DNA from: Pleurocapsa minor GSE-CHR-MK 17-07R
GTDB taxonomy: Bacteria > Chloroflexota > Anaerolineae > Aggregatilineales > Phototrophicaceae
Assembly: GCA_019359125.1 (NCBI GenBank)
Contig: JAHHHY010000001.1
Span: forward strand, 930,001 to 994,000
Length of the DNA: 64,000 nt
Direction of reading: 5' to 3'
Shown here: one piece after another, positions 18,663 to 30,838 of the stretch
Position numbering within the stretch: the stretch's first letter is position 1
How the letters are laid out: each line of letters starts with the position of its first letter
Position numbers and translations under genes: made by a program
Notes under the pieces: generated by a model
What the model saw: the letters and a program-made list of their open reading frames with translations, nothing else
Database searches by the model: none
What the model was told of the DNA's origin: nothing

Positions 18663-21587
18663 ATGACCGATTATTTTCGTCTGGATGTGCCAGCCGCGCT
18701 GTCAGAGCTGAAAACCAATGCAGAAGCAGGGCTGACCGCAGGGGCAGTGACCGAACGCCTGGCAGAGCACGGCCACAACGAACTGCCCACCGAAGGCGGT
18801 AATTCGCTCCTCAGCGTTGTCCTCAGCCAGTTCAAGAACATCATGGTGATCGTGCTGGTCATCGCGGTCATCATTTCGGTCGTGCTGGGTGATATCGAAG
18901 ATGCCATCGTGATCCTGGTCATCATCGTGCTGAATGCCGCACTGGGCACTTACCAGGAATATCGCGCGGAAAAGGCGCTGTCCGCCCTCAGCGCGATGCA
19001 GGTGCCGCAGGTGCGTGTGCGCCGCAACGGCAAGGTCGAGCAAGTTCCGGCAACGGAGCTGGTGCCAGGCGATATCGTGCTGCTGGGCGAAGGCGACCGC
19101 GTGCCGGCCGATGGCCGCGTGATCGTCAGCAACAATATGCAGATTGAGGAAGCTGCCCTGACCGGCGAAAGCCAGGGCGTCTTCAAAGAAATCACGCCGA
19201 TTGATAAAGAGAAACCTCCGCTGGGTGACCGCAAGAATATGGCCTTCATGGGCACCAGCGTCACCTACGGGCGCGGGGAAATGGTTGTCACCGGAACCGG
19301 GCTGAAGACCGAGCTGGGCAAGATCGCCACCATGCTGATGAACGTCGAGGACACGGAAACGCCGCTGCAAAAGCGCCTCGACCAGCTCAGCCGGACGCTG
19401 GTCATCGGGGCGGTGGCGGTTGTAGGCGCGGTGTTTGTGGTTGGGCTGCTGCGCCAGTTCCCCCTGCAGGAAATGCTGCTCACATCGATCAGCCTGGCCG
19501 TGGCCGCTGTACCGGAGGGCCTGCCTGCCATCATCACCATTTCGCTTTCGCTGGGGGCGGCACGCATGGTGCGCCGCAATGCGCTCATCCGCAAGCTGCC
19601 CGCCGTCGAAACGCTGGGCTCGGTCACGACCATCTGCACCGACAAGACCGGTACGCTGACCAAGAACGAGATGACCGCCACGCTGCTGTCGCTGCCCGGC
19701 CACGAGGACGTGCACATCACCGGCATCGGCTACACCACCGACGGGCAGTTCCTGGAAAATGGCAAGACGCCGCTGGACCCGGTGAAAGATGGCGCTGTCG
19801 CTCGTTTCCTGAAGGCGATGGCACTCAATACCGACGCCTATCTGGAAGGGTCGGACAGCGATAACCTGCGCGTGGTGGGCGACACCACCGAGGCGGCGCT
19901 GATTATCGCCGCGGAGAAAGTCGGCTGGTCACGCGAGGCGCTGGAGAAAGACCTGCCCCGCGTGGCAGAGCTGCCCTTCAGCAGCGAACGCAAGGCCATG
20001 ACCACGATTCACGAATACAAGACCAACGATCCAAGCGCGCTGTTTGGCAGCAAGCCATTTATCGCCATCACCAAAGGCGCACCCGACCGGCTGATCAGCT
20101 GGGCATCCGGCGAACATATGCCGGACGGCGTGCAGCCGCTCAGTGAAGAACGCCGTGCCCAGTGGCAGTCGCAGGTGGACCGCCTGGCCTCGCAGGGACT
20201 GCGCGTCATCGGCGTGGCTTACCGCCTGCATGACGCCATTCCCTCGAGCATCACGCCAGAGATCGAGCGCGAGCTGGTGCTCGTTGGCCTGGTTGGCATT
20301 CTGGACCCGGCGCGCCCTGAGGCCCGCGAGGCGATCGCGCTGGCAAAGGGTGCAGGCATCCGCTCGATCATGATCACCGGCGACCATGCCCTGACTGGCG
20401 AGGCGATTGGCCATGACCTGGGCATTCTGGCCGCCGGGAAAAAGGCCATCACCGGCAGCCAGATTGACGAGATGACCGACGAACAGCTGGCCACCGCGCT
20501 GGAAACGACCACCGTATTTGCTCGCGTCGCGCCTGAACACAAGCTGCGCCTGGTCAAGGTGCTGCAAAGCAAGGGCGAGGTCGCGGCGATGACAGGTGAC
20601 GGCGTTAATGATGCACCCGCGCTGAAACAGGCCGATATCGGCGTGGCGATGGGCATCACCGGCACCGAGGTCAGCAAGAGCGCTGCCGATATGGTGCTGG
20701 TGGACGACAACTATGCCAGCATCGTCAACGCGGTCGAAGAAGGCCGCCTCGTTTACGACAACATCCGCAAATTTGTGCTCTTTCTACTCAGCTCGAACAT
20801 CGGTGAAATCCTGGTCATGTTCGTCGGCATCCTGATCGGACTGCCGGTGCCGCTGCTGGCTATTCAGATCCTGTGGGTCAATCTGCTGACCGACGGCCTG
20901 CCCGCCATTGCGCTGGGCTTCGAACCTGCCGAGCCAGACCTGATGAAACGCAAGCCACGCCCGAAGTCGGAAGGCATCTTTGCCAATGGCGTCGGCCGGC
21001 AGATTATTCTTCGTTCCAGCCTGCTGGGCGTGCTCACGCTGGCGGCCTTCGTGTATGGCCATGCGGCGCATAATCTCGATCCGCTCAGCCGCACGCTGGG
21101 CGTGGAATACCTGAACGCGGCCAGTGTATCTGAGCTGACCGAAGGCGAAGCGCCCGCCAACTGGGACACGTTGACAGAGGCTGAGCGCCGCGAGCTGCTG
21201 CTGCCCGCTGGCGCCGAGGCATCGACTGGCGGCCACAGCGAAGGTGACGAAACCCTGCTCGACCAGGTGGAGCATCTGCCGCGCACGATCGCGTTCACGG
21301 TGCTGGCGCTGGGACAGATTTTCCACGTACTGGCGATTCACGCGGGAGAACACACCCTGCTGGTCGAGGTCTGGTTCCGCAAGAACAAGTTCATGCTGTA
21401 TGCCATTCTGGGCACTGTGGCGCTTCAGTTCGCGGTCATTTATGTGCCGTTCCTGCAGGGCATCTTCAACACCTACCCCGTCGCGCTGGATGAAATGCTG
21501 GTCGCGATCGGCATCGCCTCCATCATGTTCTTCGCGGTGGAAGCAGGCAAGCTGATCAGCCGCCAGCGCAAGCCCGCCCACGCATAA
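18663..21587 (+). CDS. Cation-transporting P-type ATPase (Ca2+ type, P2A)
   Basis: A 974-residue P-type ATPase. Motifs: actuator TGES (167-170); PEGL (284-287) in the M4 ion site; phosphorylation motif DKTGT with Asp327; hinge TGDGVND (644-650) followed by [14 protein letters not shown]; and M6 [16 protein letters not shown]. The M4 VPEGLPA and M6 N..TDG patterns fit Ca2+ pumps of the SERCA/SPCA group. A hydrophilic insert in the last membrane domain (~820-880) contains acidic and His residues. AGGGA lies 7 nt before the ATG at 18663, preferred over an upstream ATG at 18624. It probably exports Ca2+ (possibly Mn2+) at the cell membrane. Confidence 0.9.
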   Translation: MTDYFRLDVPAALSELKTNAEAGLTAGAVTERLAEHGHNELPTEGGNSLLSVVLSQFKNIMVIVLVIAVIISVVLGDIEDAIVILVIIVLNAALGTYQEYRAEKALSALSAMQVPQVRVRRNGKVEQVPATELVPGDIVLLGEGDRVPADGRVIVSNNMQIEEAALTGESQGVFKEITPIDKEKPPLGDRKNMAFMGTSVTYGRGEMVVTGTGLKTELGKIATMLMNVEDTETPLQKRLDQLSRTLVIGAVAVVGAVFVVGLLRQFPLQEMLLTSISLAVAAVPEGLPAIITISLSLGAARMVRRNALIRKLPAVETLGSVTTICTDKTGTLTKNEMTATLLSLPGHEDVHITGIGYTTDGQFLENGKTPLDPVKDGAVARFLKAMALNTDAYLEGSDSDNLRVVGDTTEAALIIAAEKVGWSREALEKDLPRVAELPFSSERKAMTTIHEYKTNDPSALFGSKPFIAITKGAPDRLISWASGEHMPDGVQPLSEERRAQWQSQVDRLASQGLRVIGVAYRLHDAIPSSITPEIERELVLVGLVGILDPARPEAREAIALAKGAGIRSIMITGDHALTGEAIGHDLGILAAGKKAITGSQIDEMTDEQLATALETTTVFARVAPEHKLRLVKVLQSKGEVAAMTGDGVNDAPALKQADIGVAMGITGTEVSKSAADMVLVDDNYASIVNAVEEGRLVYDNIRKFVLFLLSSNIGEILVMFVGILIGLPVPLLAIQILWVNLLTDGLPAIALGFEPAEPDLMKRKPRPKSEGIFANGVGRQIILRSSLLGVLTLAAFVYGHAAHNLDPLSRTLGVEYLNAASVSELTEGEAPANWDTLTEAERRELLLPAGAEASTGGHSEGDETLLDQVEHLPRTIAFTVLALGQIFHVLAIHAGEHTLLVEVWFRKNKFMLYAILGTVALQFAVIYVPFLQGIFNTYPVALDEMLVAIGIASIMFFAVEAGKLISRQRKPAHA

Positions 21588-21605
21588 CAAGTCATCGCAC
21601 AACCC

Positions 21606-21645
21606 AAAAAGGTGGCCGGCTGAGCATTCAGCCGGCCACCTTTTT
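21606..21645. terminator. Bidirectional rho-independent terminator
   Basis: A perfect 18-bp stem (21606-21623 with 21628-21645) with a GCAT loop, A-run before and T-run after, between the P-ATPase and the convergent aldo/keto reductase gene. Confidence 0.95.
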
Positions 21646-21671
21646 TTGAGCCATACCGGAATGCTGCCCGT

Positions 21672-22625
21672 CTACGCGGGCTTCAGAATCGCATTGATGC
21701 GCGCATTGATCTCGTCGCAGATGACCACATCGAGCGCCTTCAGGTTCTCATCCAGCTGCTTCGGCTTCGTCGCGCCGATGATCGCGCTGGCGACATGTTT
21801 GTTTTTCAGCGTCCATGCCAGCGCCAGCGCAGCCTGTGTGGTGCCCATCTCGCGCGCCAGCATATTCAGCGCGCGTGACCTGGACAGGCGTTCTTCAGAA
21901 AGCTGTTTGGAGAACCAGTCTTTGTCGACATGGTTATAGCGGCTGTCTTCAGGAATGCCGTCGTTATACTTGCCGGTCAGCACGCCCTGCGCCAGCGGAC
22001 TCCACACCACCATGCTCATGCCATGGCGCTCCATCGCACTTTCCAGATCACCCTCCACCACATCACGGTCAAGCATGTTGTACAACGGCTGCTCCACGAC
22101 CGGGCGTGAAGCATTGGCTTCGCGGACCGCAGCCAGCCCTTCATCCAGATTTTCGGCCGTCCACATGCTCGTGCCCCAGTACAGAATCTTGCCCTGCTGA
22201 ATCAGCGTCTCGATGGCGCGTACCGTTTCTTCCACCGGCGTCTCTTTATCGTAGCGATGGCAGAAGAAGATATCGATATAGTCCTGATCGAAACGGACGA
22301 GTGACGCATTCACGCTCTCGATGATATGTTTGCGCGACAGCCCCCTGTCATTGACATTGTCGCTCATCGGAAAATAGGCCTTGGTGCTGATGACCAGGTC
22401 ACTGCGTTTCATGCCCTTGATCGCCCGGCCCACCACCCCCTCAGCCGCGCCGGTGGCATACACATCCGCCACATCGATGTAGTTGATGCCCCTGTCCACG
22501 GCAGCATGAATGATCTCAACAGCGTGGTTCTCTTCGGTCACGCTGCTGCCATAGTTGATCCATGCGCCCAGTGAAATCGCGCTGACCTTCAGCCCAGACC
22601 TGCCCAGATTGCGATATTGCATCAT
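21672..22625 (-). CDS. Aldo/keto reductase (Kv-beta-like)
   Basis: A 317-residue NADPH-dependent aldo/keto reductase, a TIM barrel reducing carbonyls. The catalytic tetrad is visible: Asp51 and Tyr56 in YIDVADVY, Lys82 in VISTKAYF, and His123 in FFCHRYD. The N-terminus MQYRNLGRSGLKVSAISLGAW and the GVVGRAIKG segment resemble the AKR6/Kv channel beta-subunit and general-stress reductase group. The start at 22625 (or 22622) is chosen because a GGGGAAGGGG stretch lies just upstream. The substrate is unknown. Confidence 0.9.
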   Translation of the reverse strand: MMQYRNLGRSGLKVSAISLGAWINYGSSVTEENHAVEIIHAAVDRGINYIDVADVYATGAAEGVVGRAIKGMKRSDLVISTKAYFPMSDNVNDRGLSRKHIIESVNASLVRFDQDYIDIFFCHRYDKETPVEETVRAIETLIQQGKILYWGTSMWTAENLDEGLAAVREANASRPVVEQPLYNMLDRDVVEGDLESAMERHGMSMVVWSPLAQGVLTGKYNDGIPEDSRYNHVDKDWFSKQLSEERLSRSRALNMLAREMGTTQAALALAWTLKNKHVASAIIGATKPKQLDENLKALDVVICDEINARINAILKPA

Positions 22626-22740
22626 CGTCCCCTTCCCCATCTGCGTCGCTCAGGATGATGAGAGTATAGCGAGTCATGACGGGCCGCACAGGCGATGACT
22701 TCGTAAAGCTTTGTGACAATTCTCCGGATTTGGTGTTATA

Positions 22741-23057
22741 ACTAGTGCAGTGTGTGGTTCAGGCACGGGAACCGGCCAAAAACTAACAATACCGCGTGCA
22801 CTACTTTTCTTTTAGAATATGACGAATCTTAGTGAAACGTTAATGAGGCACAGAACGTTGGTCTCGACAGGCACCCAGGATTTCCGGGTTTTCACAACCC
22901 AGGCGCGCAGCGTCGCCATGATCCGAGTGCCCCGGACTTCATCAGCCGCCTCATCTTCCCAACGCACACTGGCATTCCGACTGGCCCCATGGCTGGCATC
23001 AGCCAGTGACCTGCATTCCCTTTCCCGTCAACCCAAACGTATTGTAGAGGAACTAGT
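22741..23057 (+). ncRNA. Candidate structured 5' leader upstream of fakA
   Basis: This ~317-nt stretch has no convincing gene but several hairpins. TAGTGCA (22743-22749) pairs with TGCACTA (22797-22803), enclosing GGTTC (22756-22760) with GAACC (22769-22773). GGGTT/AACCC lies at 22886-22900, and TGGCTG/CAGCCA at 22990-23005. A -10-like TATAAC is at 22738-22743 with a poor -35. It ends with a GAGG-type ribosome binding site before fakA. A known riboswitch was not recognised; it may simply be a long leader. Confidence 0.3.
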
Positions 23058-24761
23058 ATGATCACTCGTCGGGCCTTTCGCGCCAACGCGAATACACTTG
23101 CCGATGGATATCTGGTTAAACAGCTGATCGGCGCTGGCCTACAGTGGCTGGAACACAACCGCGACCTGGTGAACCGTCTCAACGTGTTCCCCGTGCCAGA
23201 TGGCGATACCGGCACCAACATGCATCTGACGATGCGCGGTGCCTATATGGAAATTGCCAACATGGAAGAAACCAATGTGGGCAAGCTGGCGCGTGCAGTC
23301 GCTGAAGGTGCGCTGAAGGGCGCTCGTGGAAACTCCGGCGTTATCCTGTCGCAGATTCTGGCGGGGACAGCGAAATCACTGGAAGGCCATGACAAGCTGA
23401 ATGCCAAGCTGTTTGCGGATGCCTGTAAGACGGCTGCCGAATATGCCTATAACGCCGTGGAAAAGCCGGTGGAAGGCACCATCCTCACCGTGTCGCGCCA
23501 TATGGCGATGGCGGTTGAAAAAGCGCATGCCGAGGGCCAGGAAGACCTAATTGTGCTGATGAAGCGCATGGTCTTCGCGGGCCGCGCTGCCCTGCGCCGC
23601 ACGCCTGAAATGATGCCGCTGCTCAAGAAAGCCGGCGTCGTCGACAGCGGTGGACAGGGCCTCGTATTTATCTTCGAGGGCATGCTGCGCGCGCTCTGCG
23701 GCAAGGCGCTGACCGCCGAAGCCACCAGCGAAGTCATTGTGCCTGAAAAAGCCGAAACCTGGGAAGATGCGCTGGTCCCTGAAGATGAGCTGGGATACGG
23801 CTACGACGTGCAGTTCCTGATGCGCGGCGAGAACATGAGCATCGAGAAAGTGCGCGCCGACATCCAGGCGATGGGCTGGTCCACGCTGGTGGTGGGCGAT
23901 AATTCGCTCATCAAGGTGCATGTGCACGTGCATAATCCGGCAGACCCGCTGGGCTACGCCATCACGTCCGGGGCCAGCCTGGACGATATCGTGGTCGAGA
24001 ACATGCAGCGCCAGTATGAAGACTATGTCGCCAGCCGCGCTGCCAAAGACTCCGGGCCGCTGGCACGCACCGATATCAAGGGCGTGGCGGTCGTCACTGT
24101 GGCCAATGGCGTTGGCCTGAAGCGGCTGTTCCATGACCAGTTCAACGCCGCCTATGTGATTACGGGTGGCCAGACGATGAATCCCAGCACGGGCGACTTT
24201 GAAACCGCGATTGCCGCCCTGCCCAATGACGAGATTATCCTGCTGCCGAACAACAAGAATGTCCTGCTGGCGGCGAAACAGGCGGCCGAGCGCGCCCAGG
24301 ACAAGCGCGTACATGTGGTGCCCAGCTTCTTCATCCCGCAGGGCATCGCCGCCATGTTCGAATACATCAATGTGTGCGGTGACGAACAAGCCCCGTGCGA
24401 GATTCACGAAGTCGCGGAAGCGATGACGGCCGCACTGACCCATGTGGTCACCTGCGAGCTGACCTACGCAACGCGCGATGTCGACCTGGGCGATGTCCAG
24501 GTGGGCGCCGGCCAGATCATCGGCCTGATCAACGACAATCTGGTCGTCAGTGGTGACCATATGCTCACGGTCGCTACCGACCTGCTGTCGAACGCCAACG
24601 CCAGCAGGAAAGAACGCATCACCCTGTATTACGGCAGCGACTCCAGCATGGACGAAGCCAAGAAACTCGTCGCCGGCCTGCAACCGACCTTCAGCAAGCA
24701 GGAATTCGAGATCGTCGAGGGTGGCCAGGCGCTTTACCCGTATATCATCAGCGTCGAGTAA
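23058..24761 (+). CDS. fakA: DAK2-domain fatty acid kinase ATP-binding subunit (FakA/YloV-like)
   Basis: A 567-residue protein of the FakA/YloV family, the kinase subunit that phosphorylates fatty acids held by a DegV/FakB protein. The N-terminal ~200 residues are the DAK2 domain with LNVFPVPDGDTGTNM (metal/nucleotide binding) and GARGNSGVILSQIL. The middle domain contains YDVQFLMRGE and LIKVHVHVHNP, and the C-terminal domain is DegV-like in appearance. The stop codon overlaps the ATG of the next gene (TAATG), and two DegV-family proteins follow, which strongly supports the Fak role. In other bacteria this gene is also often next to recG, as here. Confidence 0.9.
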   Translation: MITRRAFRANANTLADGYLVKQLIGAGLQWLEHNRDLVNRLNVFPVPDGDTGTNMHLTMRGAYMEIANMEETNVGKLARAVAEGALKGARGNSGVILSQILAGTAKSLEGHDKLNAKLFADACKTAAEYAYNAVEKPVEGTILTVSRHMAMAVEKAHAEGQEDLIVLMKRMVFAGRAALRRTPEMMPLLKKAGVVDSGGQGLVFIFEGMLRALCGKALTAEATSEVIVPEKAETWEDALVPEDELGYGYDVQFLMRGENMSIEKVRADIQAMGWSTLVVGDNSLIKVHVHVHNPADPLGYAITSGASLDDIVVENMQRQYEDYVASRAAKDSGPLARTDIKGVAVVTVANGVGLKRLFHDQFNAAYVITGGQTMNPSTGDFETAIAALPNDEIILLPNNKNVLLAAKQAAERAQDKRVHVVPSFFIPQGIAAMFEYINVCGDEQAPCEIHEVAEAMTAALTHVVTCELTYATRDVDLGDVQVGAGQIIGLINDNLVVSGDHMLTVATDLLSNANASRKERITLYYGSDSSMDEAKKLVAGLQPTFSKQEFEIVEGGQALYPYIISVE

Positions 24762-25648
24762 TGACCAACGGAACCACCATCTCTGTCGTTACCGACAGCT
24801 TTGCGTGTCTGAGCGGATTTCCCGGCTCAGACACGCATCGTGTTTATATCGCACCAAATCGTATCGCCATGAACGGCACATCTTTCCGCGAAGGCATCGA
24901 TCTGACGCTGGACGAGGGATTGCGCCAGATCGCCGGGCAGCGACTGGCACCCGCGCTGACAGCCCCATCGCCGGAAGACTTTCTGGCCATTTACACGCGG
25001 CTGGCCCAGCAGTCCTCAGGCATTATTTCGCTGCATGCCTCGCGGGAAATGTCACGCAGCTGGGCCAACGCACGCATTGCGGCGGCGCAGTTTACCCAGA
25101 TCCCAATTGCCGTCATCGATTCACGCAGCCTGTCTGCCGCACAGACGATGCTGGCACGCATGGCGCTGCGGCTGGCCAGCAGTGGCCTGCCCTTTGAAGA
25201 AGTTGCCGTGCAGGTGCGCAGCGCGGTCGAGCGCACATACAGCATCTACTTTGTAGACAACGCAGATTATTTGCTGCAAAATCGCATCATCGAGCCAGCG
25301 CATGCGGTTATCAGCACCATGATTGGCGTCAAGCCGCTGCTCGCCTGTGAAAATGGCCATCTGGTCGCGATTGAAAAGGTAAAGAGTCGCGCACAGGCGG
25401 TAGAGCGCATCGCCGAGTTTGCGATAGAATTTACGGACATTGCCGACGCCTTAATTGTGCACGGACGTCATGGTCAGGGCGATGCTTCGCGCATGCTGCA
25501 TGACCGTTTATTACAGGAATTTCCGGGGCGTTCATTTCCGGTCGTGTCGTACAGCCCATCCCTGGCGGCGCTGATTGGCCTGGACGCTACCGGCTTAGTG
25601 GTTATTGAACATGAAATGGATGATGAAAATGGCCTTCAAGAAGATTAA
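24761..25648 (+). CDS. DegV-family fatty-acid-binding protein, copy 1 (FakB-like)
   Basis: A 295-residue DegV-type protein. Visible family features: the N-terminal VVTDSFACLSG, the lipid-site region ISLHASREMSRSWANARIAA and the VIDSRSLSAAQTMLARMAL segment. DegV/FakB proteins bind a fatty acid and present it to FakA. The family's usual TDS-ADL start is altered here to TDSFACL. Its start overlaps the fakA stop, and its stop lies inside the start region of the second DegV gene, so translation of the three is probably coupled. Confidence 0.85.
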   Translation: MTNGTTISVVTDSFACLSGFPGSDTHRVYIAPNRIAMNGTSFREGIDLTLDEGLRQIAGQRLAPALTAPSPEDFLAIYTRLAQQSSGIISLHASREMSRSWANARIAAAQFTQIPIAVIDSRSLSAAQTMLARMALRLASSGLPFEEVAVQVRSAVERTYSIYFVDNADYLLQNRIIEPAHAVISTMIGVKPLLACENGHLVAIEKVKSRAQAVERIAEFAIEFTDIADALIVHGRHGQGDASRMLHDRLLQEFPGRSFPVVSYSPSLAALIGLDATGLVVIEHEMDDENGLQED

Positions 25649-26486
25649 GTTTGTCACCGACAGCACCGCGGATATCCCTGAGGAGTATCTCAGCAAGTAC
25701 GATATCCGCGTCGTGCCCGTATTTGTCAATTACAATAACACCAGCTATGCTGACGACGGGAAAGAGCTGAATCGCGCCGAGTACTACAAACACCTGGCCG
25801 AGCTGCGCCCCTTCCCCACTACGTCCGCCATGCCCAGCAGCCTGACTGAAAAAGCAGTCATGGAAGCGATGCAGGATGCCGATCATGTCATCATTCTGAC
25901 GGTCTCCAGCAAGCTGAGCGGCGTCCATAACGCCTTCCGCCTGGGCACGCAAAAGCTGCCGTCGGACAAATACACCCTCATCGACAGCATGTCTGTCACC
26001 AGCGGTCTGGGCCTGCAGGTGATCGCCGGGGTTGAAGCGGCTGCCGAAACGGGCGATGTGCAAAAGACCATCGACACCATCACACGCATGCGCGAGGGCA
26101 GCATGGTGTATGCCGCTGTGGGCACGCTGGAGTTCCTGCATCGCAGTGGGCGCGTCGGCTGGGCTGCCGCGGGCATCGGCTCGCTGTTGCAGATCAAGCC
26201 GCTGCTGAAAGTAGAAGATGGCGAAGTGAAACAAATGGCGAAGGTGCGCACCTTCAGCCGCGCCGTGGATGAGCTGGTTCATGTCGCCCACGAATATGCG
26301 CCGCTGGATCGCCTCGTCATCCTGTATACTGTAGACCGTGAAGGGGCGCTGGCGTTACAGGAACGCCTGAAGGACATTGCCCCGGCAGGTCACACCTATG
26401 TCGTGCAGATTTGCTCGGCGGTTGGCACGCACCTGGGCCCGAACGGGCTCGGCGTGGTGCCGGTCAGAGCTTCGTGGAAGAAATAG
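25629..26486 (+). CDS. DegV-family fatty-acid-binding protein, copy 2 (FakB-like)
   Basis: A 285-residue DegV-family protein closer to the consensus than copy 1: KFVTDSTADIPEEY, PTTSAMPS, ILTVSSKLSGVHNAFRLG, and the C-terminal GTHLGPNGLGVV. The true start is uncertain among ATGs at 25611, 25620, 25623 and 25629; 25629 gives the family-like N-terminus MAFKKIKFVTDST. It overlaps the preceding gene by 20 nt. Two FakB-type partners beside one FakA suggest that different fatty acids (for example saturated versus unsaturated) are handled, as reported for other bacteria. Confidence 0.88.
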   Translation: MAFKKIKFVTDSTADIPEEYLSKYDIRVVPVFVNYNNTSYADDGKELNRAEYYKHLAELRPFPTTSAMPSSLTEKAVMEAMQDADHVIILTVSSKLSGVHNAFRLGTQKLPSDKYTLIDSMSVTSGLGLQVIAGVEAAAETGDVQKTIDTITRMREGSMVYAAVGTLEFLHRSGRVGWAAAGIGSLLQIKPLLKVEDGEVKQMAKVRTFSRAVDELVHVAHEYAPLDRLVILYTVDREGALALQERLKDIAPAGHTYVVQICSAVGTHLGPNGLGVVPVRASWKK

Positions 26487-26498
26487 AACTGGCGGAAT

Positions 26499-29594
<3,096 letters not shown>

Positions 29595-29622
29595 AGCGCA
29601 CGCAGGAGAGGATCGTCATATC

Positions 29623-30120
29623 ATGCCAGCGCGAGCCGTCTATCCGGGATCGTTTGATCCTATTCATAACGGGCACATCGATATTGCCACCCGCGCCTCG
29701 CGTATTTTTGATGAGGTTATTGTGGGCGTGTACGACCTTCCCAAGAAGAAGCTGTTGTTCACCGTTGATGAGCGACTGGCGATGGCTAAGGATGCCTTAA
29801 GTCACGTCTCTAACATCAAGGTTGCGAAATTCTCCGGATTTACTGTAGACTATGCTAAACAGGTTGGCGCAATTGTGCTGGTGCGCGGGCTGCGCGTCTT
29901 CTCTGATTTTGAGTTCGAGTTTCGTATGGGCCTGGCCAATAAACGCCTTGACCCCACAATTGAAACAGTCTCAATCATGACAGATGAGCAGCATATCGCA
30001 ATAAGTTCCAGCACCATACGCGAAATTGCCGAGCTAGGCGGAGATGTCAGCAGTATGGTACCTCCGTTTATCGCGACAGCGCTGAAAAATCGCTATACTG
30101 AACGCAATAGTTCATCATAA
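29623..30120 (+). CDS. coaD: Pantetheine-phosphate adenylyltransferase (coenzyme A biosynthesis)
   Basis: A 165-residue CoaD, which transfers AMP to 4'-phosphopantetheine to make dephospho-CoA. Visible motifs: YPGSFDPIHNGH (the HxGH nucleotidyltransferase site), LVRGLRVFSDFEFEFRM, and ISSSTIRE near the C-terminus. The ATG at 29623 has AGGAGAGG upstream, and the length fits the family (~160). The codons use more A/T at third positions than the neighbours (ATT, GTT, TTA, TCT), which stands out by eye. It lies between recG and the SepIVA-like gene on the same strand. Confidence 0.95.
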   Translation: MPARAVYPGSFDPIHNGHIDIATRASRIFDEVIVGVYDLPKKKLLFTVDERLAMAKDALSHVSNIKVAKFSGFTVDYAKQVGAIVLVRGLRVFSDFEFEFRMGLANKRLDPTIETVSIMTDEQHIAISSSTIREIAELGGDVSSMVPPFIATALKNRYTERNSSS

Positions 30121-30189
30121 TAGTCTGTCAGCAGATCCGAATCAGGCTCATCGCGGCGCGAATGACTGTTTCAAATAAGGGGCGTTAAT

Positions 30190-30756
30190 ATGGATATTCA
30201 ACATCTTGTGGATCGCCTGGAAGAACTGATTGATGAAGGCCGTCACATGCCCTTCAGCAAGTTCACGCTGATCGATGAGGAGCGCGCCCTGGAACTGATC
30301 GACCAGATGCGTATCTCCATTCCAGAGGAAATCGAAAAGGCCGCCCGCGTGCTGGCCCAGCGTGACCGCATCCTGGCCCAGGCCAATGAAGAAGCCGCCC
30401 GCCTGGTGCAGCTGGCCCGCGAGCGCGGTGAATTACTGGTGGACCGCGAAGCGACGGTACAGGCGGCCGCCAATCGCGCCGCCAACATCGTGGAAGAAGC
30501 CCGTCAGGAAGCCGAAGAAATCACGAAGGGCGCAGATGCCTATGTGCTGGAACAGCTCTCCACGCTGGAATCCCAGCTCGACAAGATGATGGCCGTCGTG
30601 CGTAAAGGCATCAACACCGTCGTCACCACCGAACGGGAATCGGGCGACCCCAAGGGCACGGCAGTACAGGCGTCGCAGTTTGCGCGACCGGCAGCCTCCT
30701 CCTCTTCAGTCGAGGTGCCGCTCAACCAGCCCCCACGCGCTAAAGAGCAGGAATAA
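30190..30756 (+). CDS. SepIVA/DivIVA-like coiled-coil protein
   Basis: A 188-residue soluble coiled-coil protein. The N-terminus DIQHLVDRLEELIDEGRHMPF and the segment ALELIDQMRISIPEEIEKAARVL resemble the family that includes mycobacterial SepIVA, often annotated simply as ATPase or cell-division protein. Residues ~50-145 are a long Ala/Glu/Arg heptad-rich coil; the C-terminal ~40 residues are low complexity. AAGGGG lies about 8 nt upstream of the ATG. A role in septum placement or cell-envelope growth is inferred from the family only. It is followed by a terminator. Confidence 0.72.
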   Translation: MDIQHLVDRLEELIDEGRHMPFSKFTLIDEERALELIDQMRISIPEEIEKAARVLAQRDRILAQANEEAARLVQLARERGELLVDREATVQAAANRAANIVEEARQEAEEITKGADAYVLEQLSTLESQLDKMMAVVRKGINTVVTTERESGDPKGTAVQASQFARPAASSSSVEVPLNQPPRAKEQE

Positions 30757-30771
30757 GTTCTCTGATCTACC

Positions 30772-30807
30772 ACAGCAGCCGATTTCCATCCTCGGCTGCT
30801 GTTTTTA
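30772..30807 (+). terminator. Rho-independent terminator
   Basis: An 11-bp stem ACAGCAGCCGA (30772-30782) with its complement at 30792-30802, 9-nt loop, then TTTTTATT. It ends the coaD/SepIVA-like transcript. Confidence 0.88.
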
Positions 30808-30838
30808 TTATTGATGACCAGGCAGGCAAGAACGCGCG

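Noticed and set aside
22819-23061. 80-codon frame upstream of fakA
   Set aside because: No ribosome binding site, no family features, and it overlaps several hairpins; treated as leader sequence.
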